64,000 nucleotides of DNA from an uncultured Bacteroidales bacterium (GCA_900315245.1 OMYJ01000007.1:29256-93255), one strand, 5' to 3'. Shown: positions 33,306 to 43,495, numbered from the stretch's first letter. Notes: generated by a model from the sequence alone, not told the origin. Translations and numbers: made by a program.

Positions 33306-34985
33306 ATGGCCGACGAAAAAAAAATCATTTTCTCGATGGTGAATGTCAGCAAGACGTTCCCGCCGCAAAAACAAGTGCTTAAAAACATATACCTCTCCTT
33401 TTTCTATGGAGCGAAGATTGGCGTGCTCGGTCTTAACGGCGCGGGAAAGTCCTCGTTGCTGAAGATCATCGCCGGAATAGACAAGTCCTATCAGGGCGAG
33501 GTGGTCTTCTCCCCGGGCTATTCCATAGGCTATCTTCCGCAGGAACCGCAAATAGATGACAATCTGACGGTTAAGGAGGTGGTGATGCAAGGCGTTCAGC
33601 CCATTGTGGATATATTAAAGGAATACGAAGAGGTGAACATGAAGTTTTCGGAGCCAATGAGCGACGACGAGATGAACAAGCTCATTGAACGACAGGGCGA
33701 ACTCACCGACCTCATCGAGCAATACGATGCCTGGGAACTGGATTCCAAACTGGAGCGTGCTATGGATGCGTTGCGCTGTCCCGACGGCGACACGCCCGCC
33801 AAGAACCTCTCCGGAGGTGAACGCCGCCGCGTGGCCCTCTGCCGTCTGCTCCTCACCGAACCCGACATCCTGCTCCTCGACGAGCCTACCAACCACCTCG
33901 ATGCTGAATCGGTGGAGTGGTTGGAGGCTCATCTGCAGCAATATAAGGGCACGGTCATCGCCGTCACCCACGACCGCTATTTCCTCGACCACGTGGCTGG
34001 CTGGATCCTCGAACTCGACCGCGGCGAAGGCATCCCGTGGCAGGGTAACTACTCATCGTGGCTGGAACAGAAAGCCAACCGTCTCGCTATGGAGCAGAAG
34101 CAGGAGAGCAAGCGCATGAAGACGTTAGAGCGCGAGCTGGAGTGGGTGCGCATGGCTCCAAAAGCCCGTCACGCCAAGTCGAAAGCCCGTCTGAGCGCCT
34201 ACGACAAACTGCTCAACGAGGATGTGAAGGAGAAGGAGGAAAAACTGCAGATTTTCATCCCCAATGGACCGCGTTTGGGTAACAATGTCATTGAGGCGTG
34301 CCATGTGCGCAAGGCCTTCGGCGACAAGTTGCTCTTCGACGACCTCAACTTCAACCTGCCGCCCAACGGCATTGTGGGGGTCATCGGACCGAATGGTGCG
34401 GGAAAAACCACACTTTTCCGCCTCATCATGGGACTCGAAAAGCCGGACAGCGGCGACTTCAAAGTTGGCGAGACCGTGAAGGTGGGCTATATCGATCAAC
34501 AACACACGGTCATTGATCCCGAAAAGAGCGTCTGGGAAGTTGTTTCCGAGGGCAACGAACAGATCATGATGGGCGGACGGCTCATCAACTCGCGGGCCTA
34601 CCTGTCGCGGTTTAACTTCGGTGGCACCGACCAGAACAAGAAAGCCGGGGTGCTCTCCGGTGGTGAGCGCAACCGTCTGCATCTCGCACTTACACTCAAG
34701 TCGGAAGCCAACGTGCTGCTTTTGGACGAGCCTACCAACGATATCGATGTCAACACGTTGCGGGCCTTGGAGGAGGGTTTGGAGAACTTCGCGGGTTGTG
34801 CGGTGGTCATCTCCCACGACCGCTGGTTCCTCGACCGCATCTGCACCCACATCCTCGCATTTGAAGGCGACTCGCAGGTCTATTTCTACGAAGGCAGCTA
34901 CACCGAATACGAGGAAAACAAGAAGATGCGTCTCGGCAACGAAGCCCCGAAACGGATTCGCTATAAGAAGATTACGGTGATTTGA
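33306..34985 (+). CDS. ettA: ABC-F ATPase EttA (energy-dependent translational throttle)
   Basis: About 559 residues, EttA length. Two ATPase domains: Walker A LGLNGAGKSSLLKI and IGPNGAGKTTLFRL, signatures NLSGGERRRVALCRLL and LSGGERNRLHLALTL, Walker B ILLLDEPTNHLDAES and VLLLDEPTNDIDVNT. The linker with RMKTLERELEWVRMAPKARH (P-site tRNA-interaction motif) marks EttA among ABC-F proteins. It binds the ribosomal E site and gates the first elongation cycle in response to ATP/ADP. An in-frame start at 33252 would precede the promoter box, so ATG 33306 is chosen. Confidence 0.93.
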   Translation: MADEKKIIFSMVNVSKTFPPQKQVLKNIYLSFFYGAKIGVLGLNGAGKSSLLKIIAGIDKSYQGEVVFSPGYSIGYLPQEPQIDDNLTVKEVVMQGVQPIVDILKEYEEVNMKFSEPMSDDEMNKLIERQGELTDLIEQYDAWELDSKLERAMDALRCPDGDTPAKNLSGGERRRVALCRLLLTEPDILLLDEPTNHLDAESVEWLEAHLQQYKGTVIAVTHDRYFLDHVAGWILELDRGEGIPWQGNYSSWLEQKANRLAMEQKQESKRMKTLERELEWVRMAPKARHAKSKARLSAYDKLLNEDVKEKEEKLQIFIPNGPRLGNNVIEACHVRKAFGDKLLFDDLNFNLPPNGIVGVIGPNGAGKTTLFRLIMGLEKPDSGDFKVGETVKVGYIDQQHTVIDPEKSVWEVVSEGNEQIMMGGRLINSRAYLSRFNFGGTDQNKKAGVLSGGERNRLHLALTLKSEANVLLLDEPTNDIDVNTLRALEEGLENFAGCAVVISHDRWFLDRICTHILAFEGDSQVYFYEGSYTEYEENKKMRLGNEAPKRIRYKKITVI

Positions 34986-35044
34986 AGCGATGAAGAGTGA
35001 TAAGATGATGAGATGATAAGGTGAATAGTACGTATAATATCAGT

Positions 35045-35077
35045 TCACTGATCACTATTCACTGTTCACTAATCACA
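35045..35077. repeat. Heptamer array, TCACTGA type
   Basis: TCACTGA, TCACTAT, TCACTGT, TCACTAA, directly upstream of a promoter. The same family occurs at 10610. Confidence 0.9.
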
Positions 35078-35086
35078 AAAAAAATG

Positions 35087-35094
35087 TATTTTTG
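35087..35094 (+). promoter_or_regulatory. -7 promoter box for the 35117 lipoprotein gene
   Basis: TATTTTTG followed by CAGG, 22 bases before the ATG. Confidence 0.7.
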
Positions 35095-35116
35095 CAGGTT
35101 TATTTGAGATAGAAAT

Positions 35117-35509
35117 ATGAAGAAAAGATTTTGGATCCTATTTTTGGCATGCGCTTGTCTGATGATGGGCGCTTGTCAGAACAGCAAGAAGAACAACACC
35201 CCCGAGGCGGTCACCGAGTCGTTCCTGAAAGCTTTTTACACGGCTGACTTTACACAAATGTACCAGGTTACGACCAAAAAATCGCAGGTGGTGATCAAAC
35301 AGCTCCAAGCCGGCATGAAAGACAGACCTGAGCAGCTTGAGACAATGCGTAAACGTAAAATCGAATTTACGGAGACTAAAATCGTCAACCAGACAGATTC
35401 CACAGCTTTGTGTGCCAGCACTTTCAAAGTGGATGGTGAAGACACGCAGGCCGAATGGGAGCTCCTGAAAGAGAATGACGAGTGGAAAGTGACGATGGTG
35501 CTTCCGTGA
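35117..35509 (+). CDS. DUF4878-like lipoprotein
   Basis: 130 residues. Lipoprotein signal MKKRFWILFLACACLMMGAC with the modified Cys at 20. The mature part starts with a helix (TPEAVTESFLKAFYTADFTQ) and ends in strands (STFKVDGEDTQAEWELLKEN, then DEWKVTMVLP), the cystatin/NTF2-like layout of DUF4878. Function unknown; probably faces the periplasm. It sits 58 bases before tyrS, separated by a heptamer array, and may share its transcript. Confidence 0.75.
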   Translation: MKKRFWILFLACACLMMGACQNSKKNNTPEAVTESFLKAFYTADFTQMYQVTTKKSQVVIKQLQAGMKDRPEQLETMRKRKIEFTETKIVNQTDSTALCASTFKVDGEDTQAEWELLKENDEWKVTMVLP

Positions 35510-35529
35510 CGAAACGTTCAAAAAAACTT

Positions 35530-35561
35530 CAATAACCAATAACCCATAACCCATAACCATT
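35530..35561. repeat. Heptamer array, AATAACC type
   Basis: AATAACC, AATAACC, CATAACC, CATAACC, ending 7 bases before tyrS. Confidence 0.88.
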
Positions 35562-35567
35562 ACAAAG

Positions 35568-36854
35568 ATGAATTTTGTAGAAGAATTGAGATGGCGTGGC
35601 ATGTTGCATGACATCATGCCTGGAACCGAAGAGTTGTTTAACAAAGAAGTATGTTCCGTCTATCTGGGTATTGACCCTACGGCGGATTCACTGCATATTG
35701 GCCATTTGGTGGGCATCATGATGTTGTCGCACCTGCAGCGTTGCGGTCACCGGCCCATAGCTCTGCTCGGCGGCGCTACCGGTATGATTGGCGACCCCTC
35801 CGGCAAGAGCCAAGAACGTAACCTTTTGGATGAGGCTACGTTACGCCACAACCAAGAGTGTATCAAGAAGCAGTTAAGCAAGTTCCTTGATTTCGACAGT
35901 AAGGAACCCAATGCCGCCCTGCTGGTCAACAATTACGACTGGATGAGCAAGTTCTCTTTCTTGGAGTTTATTCGTGATATCGGCAAGCATTTGACCGTCA
36001 ATTACATGATGGCGAAGGATTCCGTGAAGAAGCGTTTCAACGGCGAGGGCGATGGAATGTCGTTCACCGAATTTTCCTACCAGTTGGTGCAGGGCTACGA
36101 TTTCCTGCATCTCTACCAGACACAGAACTGCAAGGTGCAGATGGGTGGCTCCGACCAGTGGGGCAACATCACCACCGGCACGGAACTCATCCGCCGTATG
36201 CTCAACGGCGAGGCTTACGCGCTCACCTGTCCGCTCATTACCAAGGCCGACGGCGGCAAGTTCGGAAAGACCGAGAAGGGCAACGTATGGCTTGATCCCG
36301 CCCGCACCTCCCCGTATGCCTTCTACCAGTTCTGGCTCAACTGCTCCGATGACGACAGCAAACGTTACATCCGCATCTTCACCCATTTCACGAAAGAGGA
36401 GATTGAAGAGATGGAGCGTCAACACGATGCAGAGCCGCACTTGCGCATCCTGCAAAAGGCGTTAGCGAAGGATTTGACCGTGCGTGTACACTCGCAAGAA
36501 GACTACGATGCAGCCGTCAACGCTTCCGAAATTCTCTTCGGCAAAGGCACCGCCGAGAACCTTGCCGCCCTTTCCGAGGAGATGTTCCTCTCTGTGTTTG
36601 AGGGTGTTCCGCAATTTGAGGTGCCGATGACCGTTCTCGACGAAACCTGCGGCGTGGTCGATTTCCTCGCCAAATACACCCAAGTTTTCAACTCCAACGG
36701 CGAAGCCCGCCGGATGCTGAAAGACAACGGTGTCGCCATCAACAAGACCAAGGTGAAGGAAGACAAAACCGTCACCAAAGACGACCTCCTCAACGGCAAA
36801 TATGTCTTCGTGCAAAAAGGCAAAAAGAACTACTATATCGTCAAATTCGTCTAA
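35568..36854 (+). CDS. tyrS: Tyrosine-tRNA ligase
   Basis: 428 residues, standard TyrRS. Class I signature [20 protein letters not shown] with HIGH; tyrosine site [19 protein letters not shown]; the [11 protein letters not shown] loop is the KMSKS equivalent. The C-terminal 80 residues form the S4-like RNA-binding domain ([12 protein letters not shown]). Charges tRNA-Tyr. An array of 7-bp words lies on each side of the gene. Confidence 0.96.
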   Translation: MNFVEELRWRGMLHDIMPGTEELFNKEVCSVYLGIDPTADSLHIGHLVGIMMLSHLQRCGHRPIALLGGATGMIGDPSGKSQERNLLDEATLRHNQECIKKQLSKFLDFDSKEPNAALLVNNYDWMSKFSFLEFIRDIGKHLTVNYMMAKDSVKKRFNGEGDGMSFTEFSYQLVQGYDFLHLYQTQNCKVQMGGSDQWGNITTGTELIRRMLNGEAYALTCPLITKADGGKFGKTEKGNVWLDPARTSPYAFYQFWLNCSDDDSKRYIRIFTHFTKEEIEEMERQHDAEPHLRILQKALAKDLTVRVHSQEDYDAAVNASEILFGKGTAENLAALSEEMFLSVFEGVPQFEVPMTVLDETCGVVDFLAKYTQVFNSNGEARRMLKDNGVAINKTKVKEDKTVTKDDLLNGKYVFVQKGKKNYYIVKFV

Positions 36855-36926
36855 CTTTAACTACTAACTATTAACTATTAACTACTAACTGCTTCAATAA
36901 CCTATAACCTATAACCAATAACCATT
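36851..36926. repeat. Two adjacent heptamer arrays (AACTATT and AATAACC types)
   Basis: 36851-36890 repeats AACTACT/AACTATT; 36894-36926 repeats AATAACC/TATAACC. The first overlaps the tyrS stop codon and the second ends just before the nfeD-like gene. Confidence 0.9.
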
Positions 36927-36929
36927 ACC

Positions 36930-37400
36930 ATGGGTTACATCAGTCTCATCCTCCTCATCCTCCTCGGCATCGTCCTGATGATCCTGGATTTCCTCGTCAT
37001 CCCCGGCGGGGTGGTGGCTATTATCGGGGTGTTGTGCATGATTGCCGGAGTGGTCACTGCGTTTGTGCAGTTCGGCACTACGGTTGGATTCCTCACGCTC
37101 GTGCTCACAGCAATCCTTACTATCGGCTTCTTCTGGTTGATGATGCGGACGAAGACGTGGCGTAAACTTCAGCTTAAAACACAGATAGACAGCAAGATGA
37201 ACGAGGTTGATGAGTCCAAGCTGAAAGAGGGGATGGAAGGCGTTGCTATTTCTCGTCTCGCCCCGACCGGTACCGGACTTTTCGGTGATGCCGAAGCGGA
37301 AGTTGTCTCCATGCAGGGTTTCATCGATGAAAATTCACCCATTGTAATCCATAAAATCGAAGGAAGCAAAATAATCGTAGAAGTTTCTCATCAAAATTAA
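36930..37400 (+). CDS. NfeD-like membrane protein
   Basis: 156 residues. Three to four hydrophobic helices in residues 1-75 (ILLGIVLMILDFLVIPGGVV and onward), then a C-terminal OB-fold (KEGMEGVAISRLAPTGTGLF, EAEVVSMQGFIDENSPIVIH). NfeD proteins work with flotillin-like proteins, and the next gene, 6 bases on, is floA. The serine-protease part of long NfeD proteins is absent; this is the short form. Confidence 0.88.
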   Translation: MGYISLILLILLGIVLMILDFLVIPGGVVAIIGVLCMIAGVVTAFVQFGTTVGFLTLVLTAILTIGFFWLMMRTKTWRKLQLKTQIDSKMNEVDESKLKEGMEGVAISRLAPTGTGLFGDAEAEVVSMQGFIDENSPIVIHKIEGSKIIVEVSHQN

Positions 37401-37406
37401 TACATT

Positions 37407-38387
37407 ATGACACAAACTGTTATCACAATCGTGATTGTATTGGCGCTGGTCATCCTCTTTTTCTGGATGGTGCCCTTGCGCTTGTGGTTCATCGCCATAC
37501 TGAACGGTGTCCACGTCTCTTTAGTGCAACTGATTCTGATGCGCTGGCGTCGTGTTCCGCCGGATATGATTGTCAACTCGATGATTACGGCTTCGAAAGC
37601 GGGCATTGACATCAGTCGCGACCAACTGGAAGCTCACTACCTTGCGGGCGGTCACGTGAAACCTGTCGTCAACGCACTGATTTCCGCCGACAAGGCCAAC
37701 ATTACCCTTGATTTCAAAGCGGCCACAGCTATCGATCTGGCCGGGCGTAACGTGTTGGAGGCCATCCAGACGTCCGTGAACCCGAAAGTCATCAACACGC
37801 CTCCGGTGGCGGCTGTTGCGAAGGACGGCATTCAGCTGATTGCCAAAGCAAGAGTGACCGTGCGCACGAATATCCGCCAGTTGGTGGGCGGTGCCGGCGA
37901 AGAGACTATCATCGCCCGTGTAGGTGAGGGTATCGTCTCCGCCATCGGTTCCGCTGACACGCACAAGTCGGTGCTTGAGAACCCGGATTCCATCTCCAAA
38001 CTCGTGTTGACCAAGGGCTTGGACTCTGGTACGGCGTTTGAAATCCTCTCCATTGACATCGCGGATGTGGATGTGGGTAAGAACATCGGTGCTATGCTGC
38101 AGATGGACCAGGCCAATGCCGACAAAAACATCGCGCAGGCCAAAGCCGAAGAGCGTCGCGCTATGGCTGTGGCGCAAGAGCAGGAGATGAAGGCCAAGGC
38201 GCAAGAAGCTCGTGCTCAGGTGATTCTCGCCGAAGCGGAGGTTCCGAGAGCTCTTGCCGATGCTTTCCGTAGCGGCAATCTCGGTGTGATGGACTACTAC
38301 AAGTTGGAGAACATCAAGGCCGACACCTCCATGCGCGACGGTATCAGCAAGATGGGACAAGGCGGCCAGAATCCGTCAAAAAAATAG
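37407..38387 (+). CDS. floA: Flotillin-like protein FloA
   Basis: 326 residues. One N-terminal membrane segment ([18 protein letters not shown]), then the FloA body with [20 protein letters not shown] and [20 protein letters not shown], an SPFH-like region, and a coiled coil with [20 protein letters not shown]. FloA organises ordered membrane microdomains. Co-transcribed with nfeD (6-base gap) and followed 4 bases later by the nucleotidase-domain gene. Confidence 0.93.
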   Translation: MTQTVITIVIVLALVILFFWMVPLRLWFIAILNGVHVSLVQLILMRWRRVPPDMIVNSMITASKAGIDISRDQLEAHYLAGGHVKPVVNALISADKANITLDFKAATAIDLAGRNVLEAIQTSVNPKVINTPPVAAVAKDGIQLIAKARVTVRTNIRQLVGGAGEETIIARVGEGIVSAIGSADTHKSVLENPDSISKLVLTKGLDSGTAFEILSIDIADVDVGKNIGAMLQMDQANADKNIAQAKAEERRAMAVAQEQEMKAKAQEARAQVILAEAEVPRALADAFRSGNLGVMDYYKLENIKADTSMRDGISKMGQGGQNPSKK

Positions 38388-38391
38388 TGAA

Positions 38392-39159
38392 ATGAACGTT
38401 AAGACATTCATCATCTGCATCATTTTGAGCATAACAGCTTTTGGTTATGCTCAAAATGTTTCTGCTCCGAAGTTCAAGTATCAGTACAGAATGGTGCGGT
38501 TGGATTCAACGTATGATGCGAAAGTGAACCCGAAACTGGCCAAATATGTGGCAAAGAAGCAGGCGCAGATAGAAAAACAAATGCAGGTGGTGATTGCGCA
38601 CACAGATCAGGAACTGGAGTCTTTTGCACTTGAAAGTCCGCTTTCCAACTTTCTGACAGACATCCTGTTGGATGAAGCGTCAAAGTATATTAAAGACACA
38701 ACCTTCGACAATCTTGACGTTTCGATGCTCAACTTCGGAGGTATCCGCACCTCCATGCCTGCTGGCGATGTCACGGTCGGCGATTTGTATCGTATTTCGC
38801 CATTTGACAATTATCTGACTTTTATTGTGTTGAAAGGCAGTGAATTAAGAAAAGCCTTGAACCGATTCAACGACAAATTCAACGCTCCCTACGCCGGTGT
38901 GTCTATTGTTTACAAAAACAACAAACCTGTTAAAATTATGGTGCAGGGTAAACCTATTGACGACAATCGATTCTATAAGCTCGTCACCCTCAATTTCATC
39001 TCTGACGGTGGCGACCATCTTCTGGAAAACATTCATTATGAGAAGATTGAATACACTACGATGACGTTTCGCGATTTTCTGATTGCAGAATTGAAAGCGA
39101 TGACTTCGAGGGGCGAAAAGATTGTGGGCAAAAAGGATGGGAGAGCAGTTGTTGATTAG
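38392..39159 (+). CDS. Exported protein consisting of a 5'-nucleotidase C-terminal domain
   Basis: 255 residues with signal peptide (ending FGYA, before QNV). The domain matches the substrate-binding C-terminal half of 5'-nucleotidases: SPLSNFLTDILLDEA, LNFGGIRTSMPAGDVTVGDL, ISPFDNYLTFIVLKGSELR and DGGDHLL. The metallophosphoesterase half, often encoded by the next gene in Bacteroidota, is missing here; a SUMF1-domain gene follows instead. On its own this half should bind a nucleotide but not hydrolyse it, unless the partner lies elsewhere. Confidence 0.82.
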   Translation: MNVKTFIICIILSITAFGYAQNVSAPKFKYQYRMVRLDSTYDAKVNPKLAKYVAKKQAQIEKQMQVVIAHTDQELESFALESPLSNFLTDILLDEASKYIKDTTFDNLDVSMLNFGGIRTSMPAGDVTVGDLYRISPFDNYLTFIVLKGSELRKALNRFNDKFNAPYAGVSIVYKNNKPVKIMVQGKPIDDNRFYKLVTLNFISDGGDHLLENIHYEKIEYTTMTFRDFLIAELKAMTSRGEKIVGKKDGRAVVD

Positions 39160-39192
39160 GATAATGAAGAATGTAGAATGAATATATAAAAA

Positions 39193-40032
39193 ATGAATAG
39201 AGAAATGTTATTGATAAAGTGGAAAATAGTTGCTGTGTGCTTTCTGACTTCGGTGTTCTCTTTTGCAGGAGTGCTGACGGCGCAGACGCAAGGCACGGGC
39301 AACCGCGTGTTTACCATAAACCATGTCCCTTTGAAGATGGTGTTTGTGAAGGGTGGAGATCTGGAGCTGGGATGTGTCGCAGAACGGGATGACAGCTGTA
39401 AGGCAAAGGAGGTTCCCGCCCATAATGTCACGCTGACAGACTTTTACATCGGGGAGACGGAGGTGACGCAGGCGCAGTGGATGGCGGTGATGGGACGTGA
39501 CAACAATCCGAGTTATTGGAAAGGCAACACACTCCCTGTTGAACGTGTGAGCTGGATGGAGTGCCACCGGTTCATTGTCCGACTGAACAAGTATCTTGCC
39601 TCTGAACTGCCTGAAGGTTATCATTTCGCATTGCCCTCCGAGGCACAATGGGAATACGCCGCTCGTGGCGGTCTGAAAAGTGCGGGCGTGCGTTATGCCG
39701 GCAGCAACGATCTCAAGCAGATTGCATGGTTCTATGACAACAGTAGCCAGCGCACCCACGACGTGCGGATCAAAACAGCCAACGAGTTAGGCATTTTTGA
39801 TATGAGCGGGAATGTTTGGGAATGGTGTGAAGACTGGTACGATGAGGACTTCTACGCGGAGAATACGGACTGGCACAACCCTATGAACAATCAGGAAACC
39901 TCCTATCGCGTGCAACGGGGCGGCAGCTGGAACTATGCGGCTTCGTACAGCAGGTGCGCCACCCGCGACCGCGGAAGCATCCATTCCCGTTATGAGGACT
40001 GCGGGTTTCGGGTTGCATTGGTACCGAGATAA
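39193..40032 (+). CDS. SUMF1/formylglycine-generating-enzyme-like exported protein
   Basis: 279 residues with an N-terminal signal (IVAVCFLTSVFSFAGVLTA, before QTQG). The FGE-sulfatase fold is clear: KGGDLELGC, FYIGETEVTQAQWMAVMG, LPSEAQWEYAARGG, GIFDMSGNVWEWCEDWYDE and RVQRGGSWNYAASYSRCATR. True formylglycine enzymes need a Cys pair; the C-terminal Cys residues here do not clearly match. Related Bacteroidota proteins include GldK/PorK, but this one is shorter and stands alone, so I would not call it a secretion component. Confidence 0.85.
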   Translation: MNREMLLIKWKIVAVCFLTSVFSFAGVLTAQTQGTGNRVFTINHVPLKMVFVKGGDLELGCVAERDDSCKAKEVPAHNVTLTDFYIGETEVTQAQWMAVMGRDNNPSYWKGNTLPVERVSWMECHRFIVRLNKYLASELPEGYHFALPSEAQWEYAARGGLKSAGVRYAGSNDLKQIAWFYDNSSQRTHDVRIKTANELGIFDMSGNVWEWCEDWYDEDFYAENTDWHNPMNNQETSYRVQRGGSWNYAASYSRCATRDRGSIHSRYEDCGFRVALVPR

Positions 40033-40036
40033 AAAA

Positions 40037-40058
40037 AAACTCCGCAATTGCGGAGTTT
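40037..40058. terminator. Bidirectional terminator
   Basis: ACTCCGCAATTGCGGAGT is a perfect 9-bp stem flanked by A and T runs. It serves the SUMF1-like gene and the convergent receptor gene. Confidence 0.92.
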
Positions 40059-40068
40059 TTTTTTATCG

Positions 40069-43000
40069 TTAAAACGCATACTTCAAATGCAGAAGAAGAT
40101 GCCACGTTGAGGACAAGTTGTTATAGACTGACCACGTGGGTTGAGTGAAGCTGTATTTCCCGTTTTCCTTGTCATAGCGCAGGATTGTCTCGCTGTCGAG
40201 CACACGGTAGGCGCCCCATTTGCTGCAGAACAGGTTGCCGAGATTGTTGATGTCCACACCGACCTCAAGGGATTGCTTGTGCCCCGAGAGGTTAAAGTAG
40301 AACTCCTGCGCGACCTTGAGGTTGATGCGGTTGAGCCACGGAGCCTTTCCGCCGTTGCGCTTGGAATATTCGCCTCTATGTTTGCTCAAGTAGCGGTCGT
40401 TGCTGATAAATTCCTCGAATGCGGCACGGCTCTCCTCGGAAGAGAAAGGCATGGCGGCTAACTCCTCGGCAGTGGGGATGTATATCAGCTGCGGGCTGGT
40501 GAGTCCACTGACGTTGCCGATGAGGTAGGAGTGTCGGGTCATATAGTACCCGTTGTAAACCCCCATGTTGAGGCCTTCATAGATAATTCCAAGTTTGGTG
40601 GCAGTGCGCTTGCCCTCTTTGATGGTATAGCCGAGACCGGCAATCACACGGTGCGGAGCCACGTATGCGGAATAACCCAACTCAGGGCTGTTACAATCGT
40701 TAACAGTCGCAGTGTTTGCAAACGTTGACACTTGGTCTGCGTTACCGTCAGAGAGGTTTGTGGCGTGGCTGAACGTGTAGGCCGCAAAAAGGTTTAGTCC
40801 GAAGCGGAAATTCTTGGTCAGCTGGGCGGAGACGGAAAAATACTTTCCGTGCTGACCTTTTTCGTTATGCAGGTAATAACCGTGCATGATGGATCCTTGT
40901 CTGTTGGTAATGTTCTCGCTGACGTAGTGCGTACGCGCCTCCGGTTCGCCGGGCAACTGTATAGTGCCATCTTCTCTATAACCTAACAAGGAAGCGTAAA
41001 CTTCGTTAAAGTTAAAGGAATAAATCCCTTCCACGGTGGCCTTGATATTGCCAGGGATGAGAACATCAAGTGCGAGAGATGACTTCCAGCTTGTCGGCAT
41101 CTTCAAATCTTTGGCCAAAATGGTGGCGTATGAAGGGGCAGGCAGTCCCTGACGGCTGTAGTTGTGGCTGGCGTAGATGTTGTTGATGATATCTTCCCGG
41201 TCAGGATCGAACCCGACCACATCGGAACCTGTTGAGGTGTTGGCAATATATTGGTACTGCAGGCAGTTGGAGTTGCCGATAGCACTCACTAACCACACGT
41301 TGGGGATTCGTCCTGTGAAGAGACCAGTTCCGCCTCGAAGGATGACCTTACGGTTATGGGTGATGTCCCAGTTGAATCCGATGCGAGGAGCAAAGTGCAT
41401 ATTGAATTGCGGGTAGTCAGCAGTGCTGAGGCCTGCAAAGGAACTGTTCGGATGTGCGGAAACTATCTGGTCGAAATCCACGTTGCGGTTGTCATAGCGG
41501 AAACGGATGAACGGCATCTCCAGACGCAGACCTACCGTCAGCTTGAAGAACTTGCTGAAGACCATCTCGTCCTGTCCATACAGAGAAAGTTGGCTGTGGT
41601 TGAAAGTGGGGAATACCTGTTCCGTGGGGTCGTCGCTATTAGCGTGGGTGATCATTAACAGCGCCGGGCCTGCCCCTTCCACACCATTGACATCGTCAAC
41701 AAACGATTGCCAGGAATCATAGACATACCATCCGGCACCACCCTGCATGAAACCGTTCACGATGTGGTTCCACTCGATCTGCACACCCGCAAGGATGTCA
41801 TGGATGCCCGTTTTATAGGTGAACTCATCGGTGGCGGTAAAGGAGTTCACCCGACGTAGGTTGCCGTATGTGAACGGATCCGGACCGAATGTGGTGAACA
41901 TACCCAACTGCTGGTCTCCGTTCATGTCAATATAAGGTGCCATAATATCCACTGTCGGAAAGAGGTTGCCCACGAAGGAACGAGGCTCGTTCTGCCGCGA
42001 CCAGGTAAGACGCAGCATGTTGCCGCCCTGTTCATTCATCAGGCGGGTGTTCAGCTCGGCAGCCATCGTGGTGAAATTCAAGATCTGGTTATACCGCGCC
42101 GACTCAAACGGCAGCGCGTATTGAGACCGACGACCGGCATCATCACTATTCACTATGAAAATGGTGTCTCCATAGGGAACCCGGGTGTCTTTGCCTCCCA
42201 ACGGACTCATAGAAGTGGAAGGAGGATTGGACACGGCAACATGCGTGTGGCTCACCCTGATATGGAACATGTTGTTTTCGTTGATGCGCCAGTCTATGCG
42301 TGCGAAAAGCTTGTAGTCAGGGGTTTTGATAGAGTAGTCCTGATAATTGCCGGGGTTGTAACCGAACTTGTCGCTCAGGAATTGCCGGATATCCTCCATC
42401 TGCGACACTGTCGGACGGCTGTAGCCGGAACTGCCGCCATAGCTGTAGTCTGAGTTAGGACGGGCTTGGATAGGGGAGCCTGATTCGTAGTCCAATGTAT
42501 ATTCTCCATTGAGGAAAAAGAAGAGCCTGTTTTTAACAATGGGTCCACCCACCGTGAATCCTAACGTGTTTTTCGATGTTGAAGAACTGGTCAAGCGGGA
42601 ATCGCCCACCTTATGACCTTGCAGCGCACTGCCTTTCATGTAGTCGTATATGGAGCCATGCCATGTGTTCGTGCCGTGCTTGGTGACCATGTTGATGGAG
42701 CTGCCTAAGAATCCGCTGTGGCGGACATTGAAGGGGGTGATGTTGACATCAAGGCGGTCAATGGCGTCGATGGAGATGGGGGTGCCGCCAGCCGGCAGGC
42801 TCGAGCCGATGCCGAAGGCGTTGTTGAAACTGGCACCATCCACTGAGACCACCGAGCTACGGTAATTGCCGCCGCCGATGGAGACACCATCGTCGGTGCC
42901 GATGCTTTGCGGCGTGAGTTTAAGCACATCATAGAGGCTGCGGTTGACAGAGGGAACGATTCCAATCTCTTTGGTACCGAAATGCGTACTCGCTCCGGAA

Positions 43001-43431
43001 CGGCGGATGTTCATCGGAAAGTTGAGATCGTCTCCGAACACAGTTACCTCCTCCAGACGCACGGAAGAGGCCGTAAGCACAACATCCACGACTACAGCTT
43101 CGGCCAACGGGGCTTCCACATCCGTCACTACCATCGTCTTGTAGTTGAGCCGTTCCACTCTCACTGTGTAAGGGCCTCCAGCCAGTATGTTGTTAATCAC
43201 GTAGTTGCCCTTTTTATTGGAAATGGCATAATACGGGATGCCGCTCGGTTCGTGTACAATGGTGATCACGGCATCCGGTATCGGTTCTTTGCCGTCGCTG
43301 ATATTACCGGTGATGGTGGAAGTAGTGGTCTGCGCAAATGCAGTCAGCCCACAAACAGAAAACAATACGGATAACAAAATAATGGCAAAATGGCCACTTA
43401 ACACTCTTGAAAAACGTGATATATGCTTCAT
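40069..43431 (-). CDS. Oar-like TonB-dependent receptor
   Basis: About 1120 residues from MKHISRFSRVL, with a signal peptide ending before QTTTS. Domains: carboxypeptidase-regulatory-like (STITGNISDGKEPIPDAVIT, about 35-120), plug (NRSLYDVLKLTPQ, INMVTKHGTNTWHGSIYDYM), then a large barrel ending HLLLHLKYAF with the terminal aromatic. LGGKDTRVPYGDT and IGFNWDITHNRKVILRGG match Oar-type receptors. The ligand is unknown, perhaps a protein or peptide. No SusD partner is adjacent, which argues against a glycan-uptake locus. A 46-codon upstream extension to 43569 would cross the promoter box. Confidence 0.88.
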   Translation of the reverse strand: MKHISRFSRVLSGHFAIILLSVLFSVCGLTAFAQTTTSTITGNISDGKEPIPDAVITIVHEPSGIPYYAISNKKGNYVINNILAGGPYTVRVERLNYKTMVVTDVEAPLAEAVVVDVVLTASSVRLEEVTVFGDDLNFPMNIRRSGASTHFGTKEIGIVPSVNRSLYDVLKLTPQSIGTDDGVSIGGGNYRSSVVSVDGASFNNAFGIGSSLPAGGTPISIDAIDRLDVNITPFNVRHSGFLGSSINMVTKHGTNTWHGSIYDYMKGSALQGHKVGDSRLTSSSTSKNTLGFTVGGPIVKNRLFFFLNGEYTLDYESGSPIQARPNSDYSYGGSSGYSRPTVSQMEDIRQFLSDKFGYNPGNYQDYSIKTPDYKLFARIDWRINENNMFHIRVSHTHVAVSNPPSTSMSPLGGKDTRVPYGDTIFIVNSDDAGRRSQYALPFESARYNQILNFTTMAAELNTRLMNEQGGNMLRLTWSRQNEPRSFVGNLFPTVDIMAPYIDMNGDQQLGMFTTFGPDPFTYGNLRRVNSFTATDEFTYKTGIHDILAGVQIEWNHIVNGFMQGGAGWYVYDSWQSFVDDVNGVEGAGPALLMITHANSDDPTEQVFPTFNHSQLSLYGQDEMVFSKFFKLTVGLRLEMPFIRFRYDNRNVDFDQIVSAHPNSSFAGLSTADYPQFNMHFAPRIGFNWDITHNRKVILRGGTGLFTGRIPNVWLVSAIGNSNCLQYQYIANTSTGSDVVGFDPDREDIINNIYASHNYSRQGLPAPSYATILAKDLKMPTSWKSSLALDVLIPGNIKATVEGIYSFNFNEVYASLLGYREDGTIQLPGEPEARTHYVSENITNRQGSIMHGYYLHNEKGQHGKYFSVSAQLTKNFRFGLNLFAAYTFSHATNLSDGNADQVSTFANTATVNDCNSPELGYSAYVAPHRVIAGLGYTIKEGKRTATKLGIIYEGLNMGVYNGYYMTRHSYLIGNVSGLTSPQLIYIPTAEELAAMPFSSEESRAAFEEFISNDRYLSKHRGEYSKRNGGKAPWLNRINLKVAQEFYFNLSGHKQSLEVGVDINNLGNLFCSKWGAYRVLDSETILRYDKENGKYSFTQPTWSVYNNLSSTWHLLLHLKYAF

Positions 43432-43487
43432 TGACTTCAATTTTTCAATAGAAATAAGGTTTCTGTAAAACACAGAAAAACAATTGG

Positions 43488-43495
43488 CAAAATTA
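43488..43495 (-). promoter_or_regulatory. -7 promoter box for the Oar-like receptor
   Basis: Minus strand TAATTTTG followed by CC, about 57 bases before the ATG. Confidence 0.6.

Noticed and set aside
39193..40032. Type IX secretion component GldK/PorK
   Set aside because: It has the SUMF1 fold but is short, has no lipobox, and stands without gldL, gldM or gldN.
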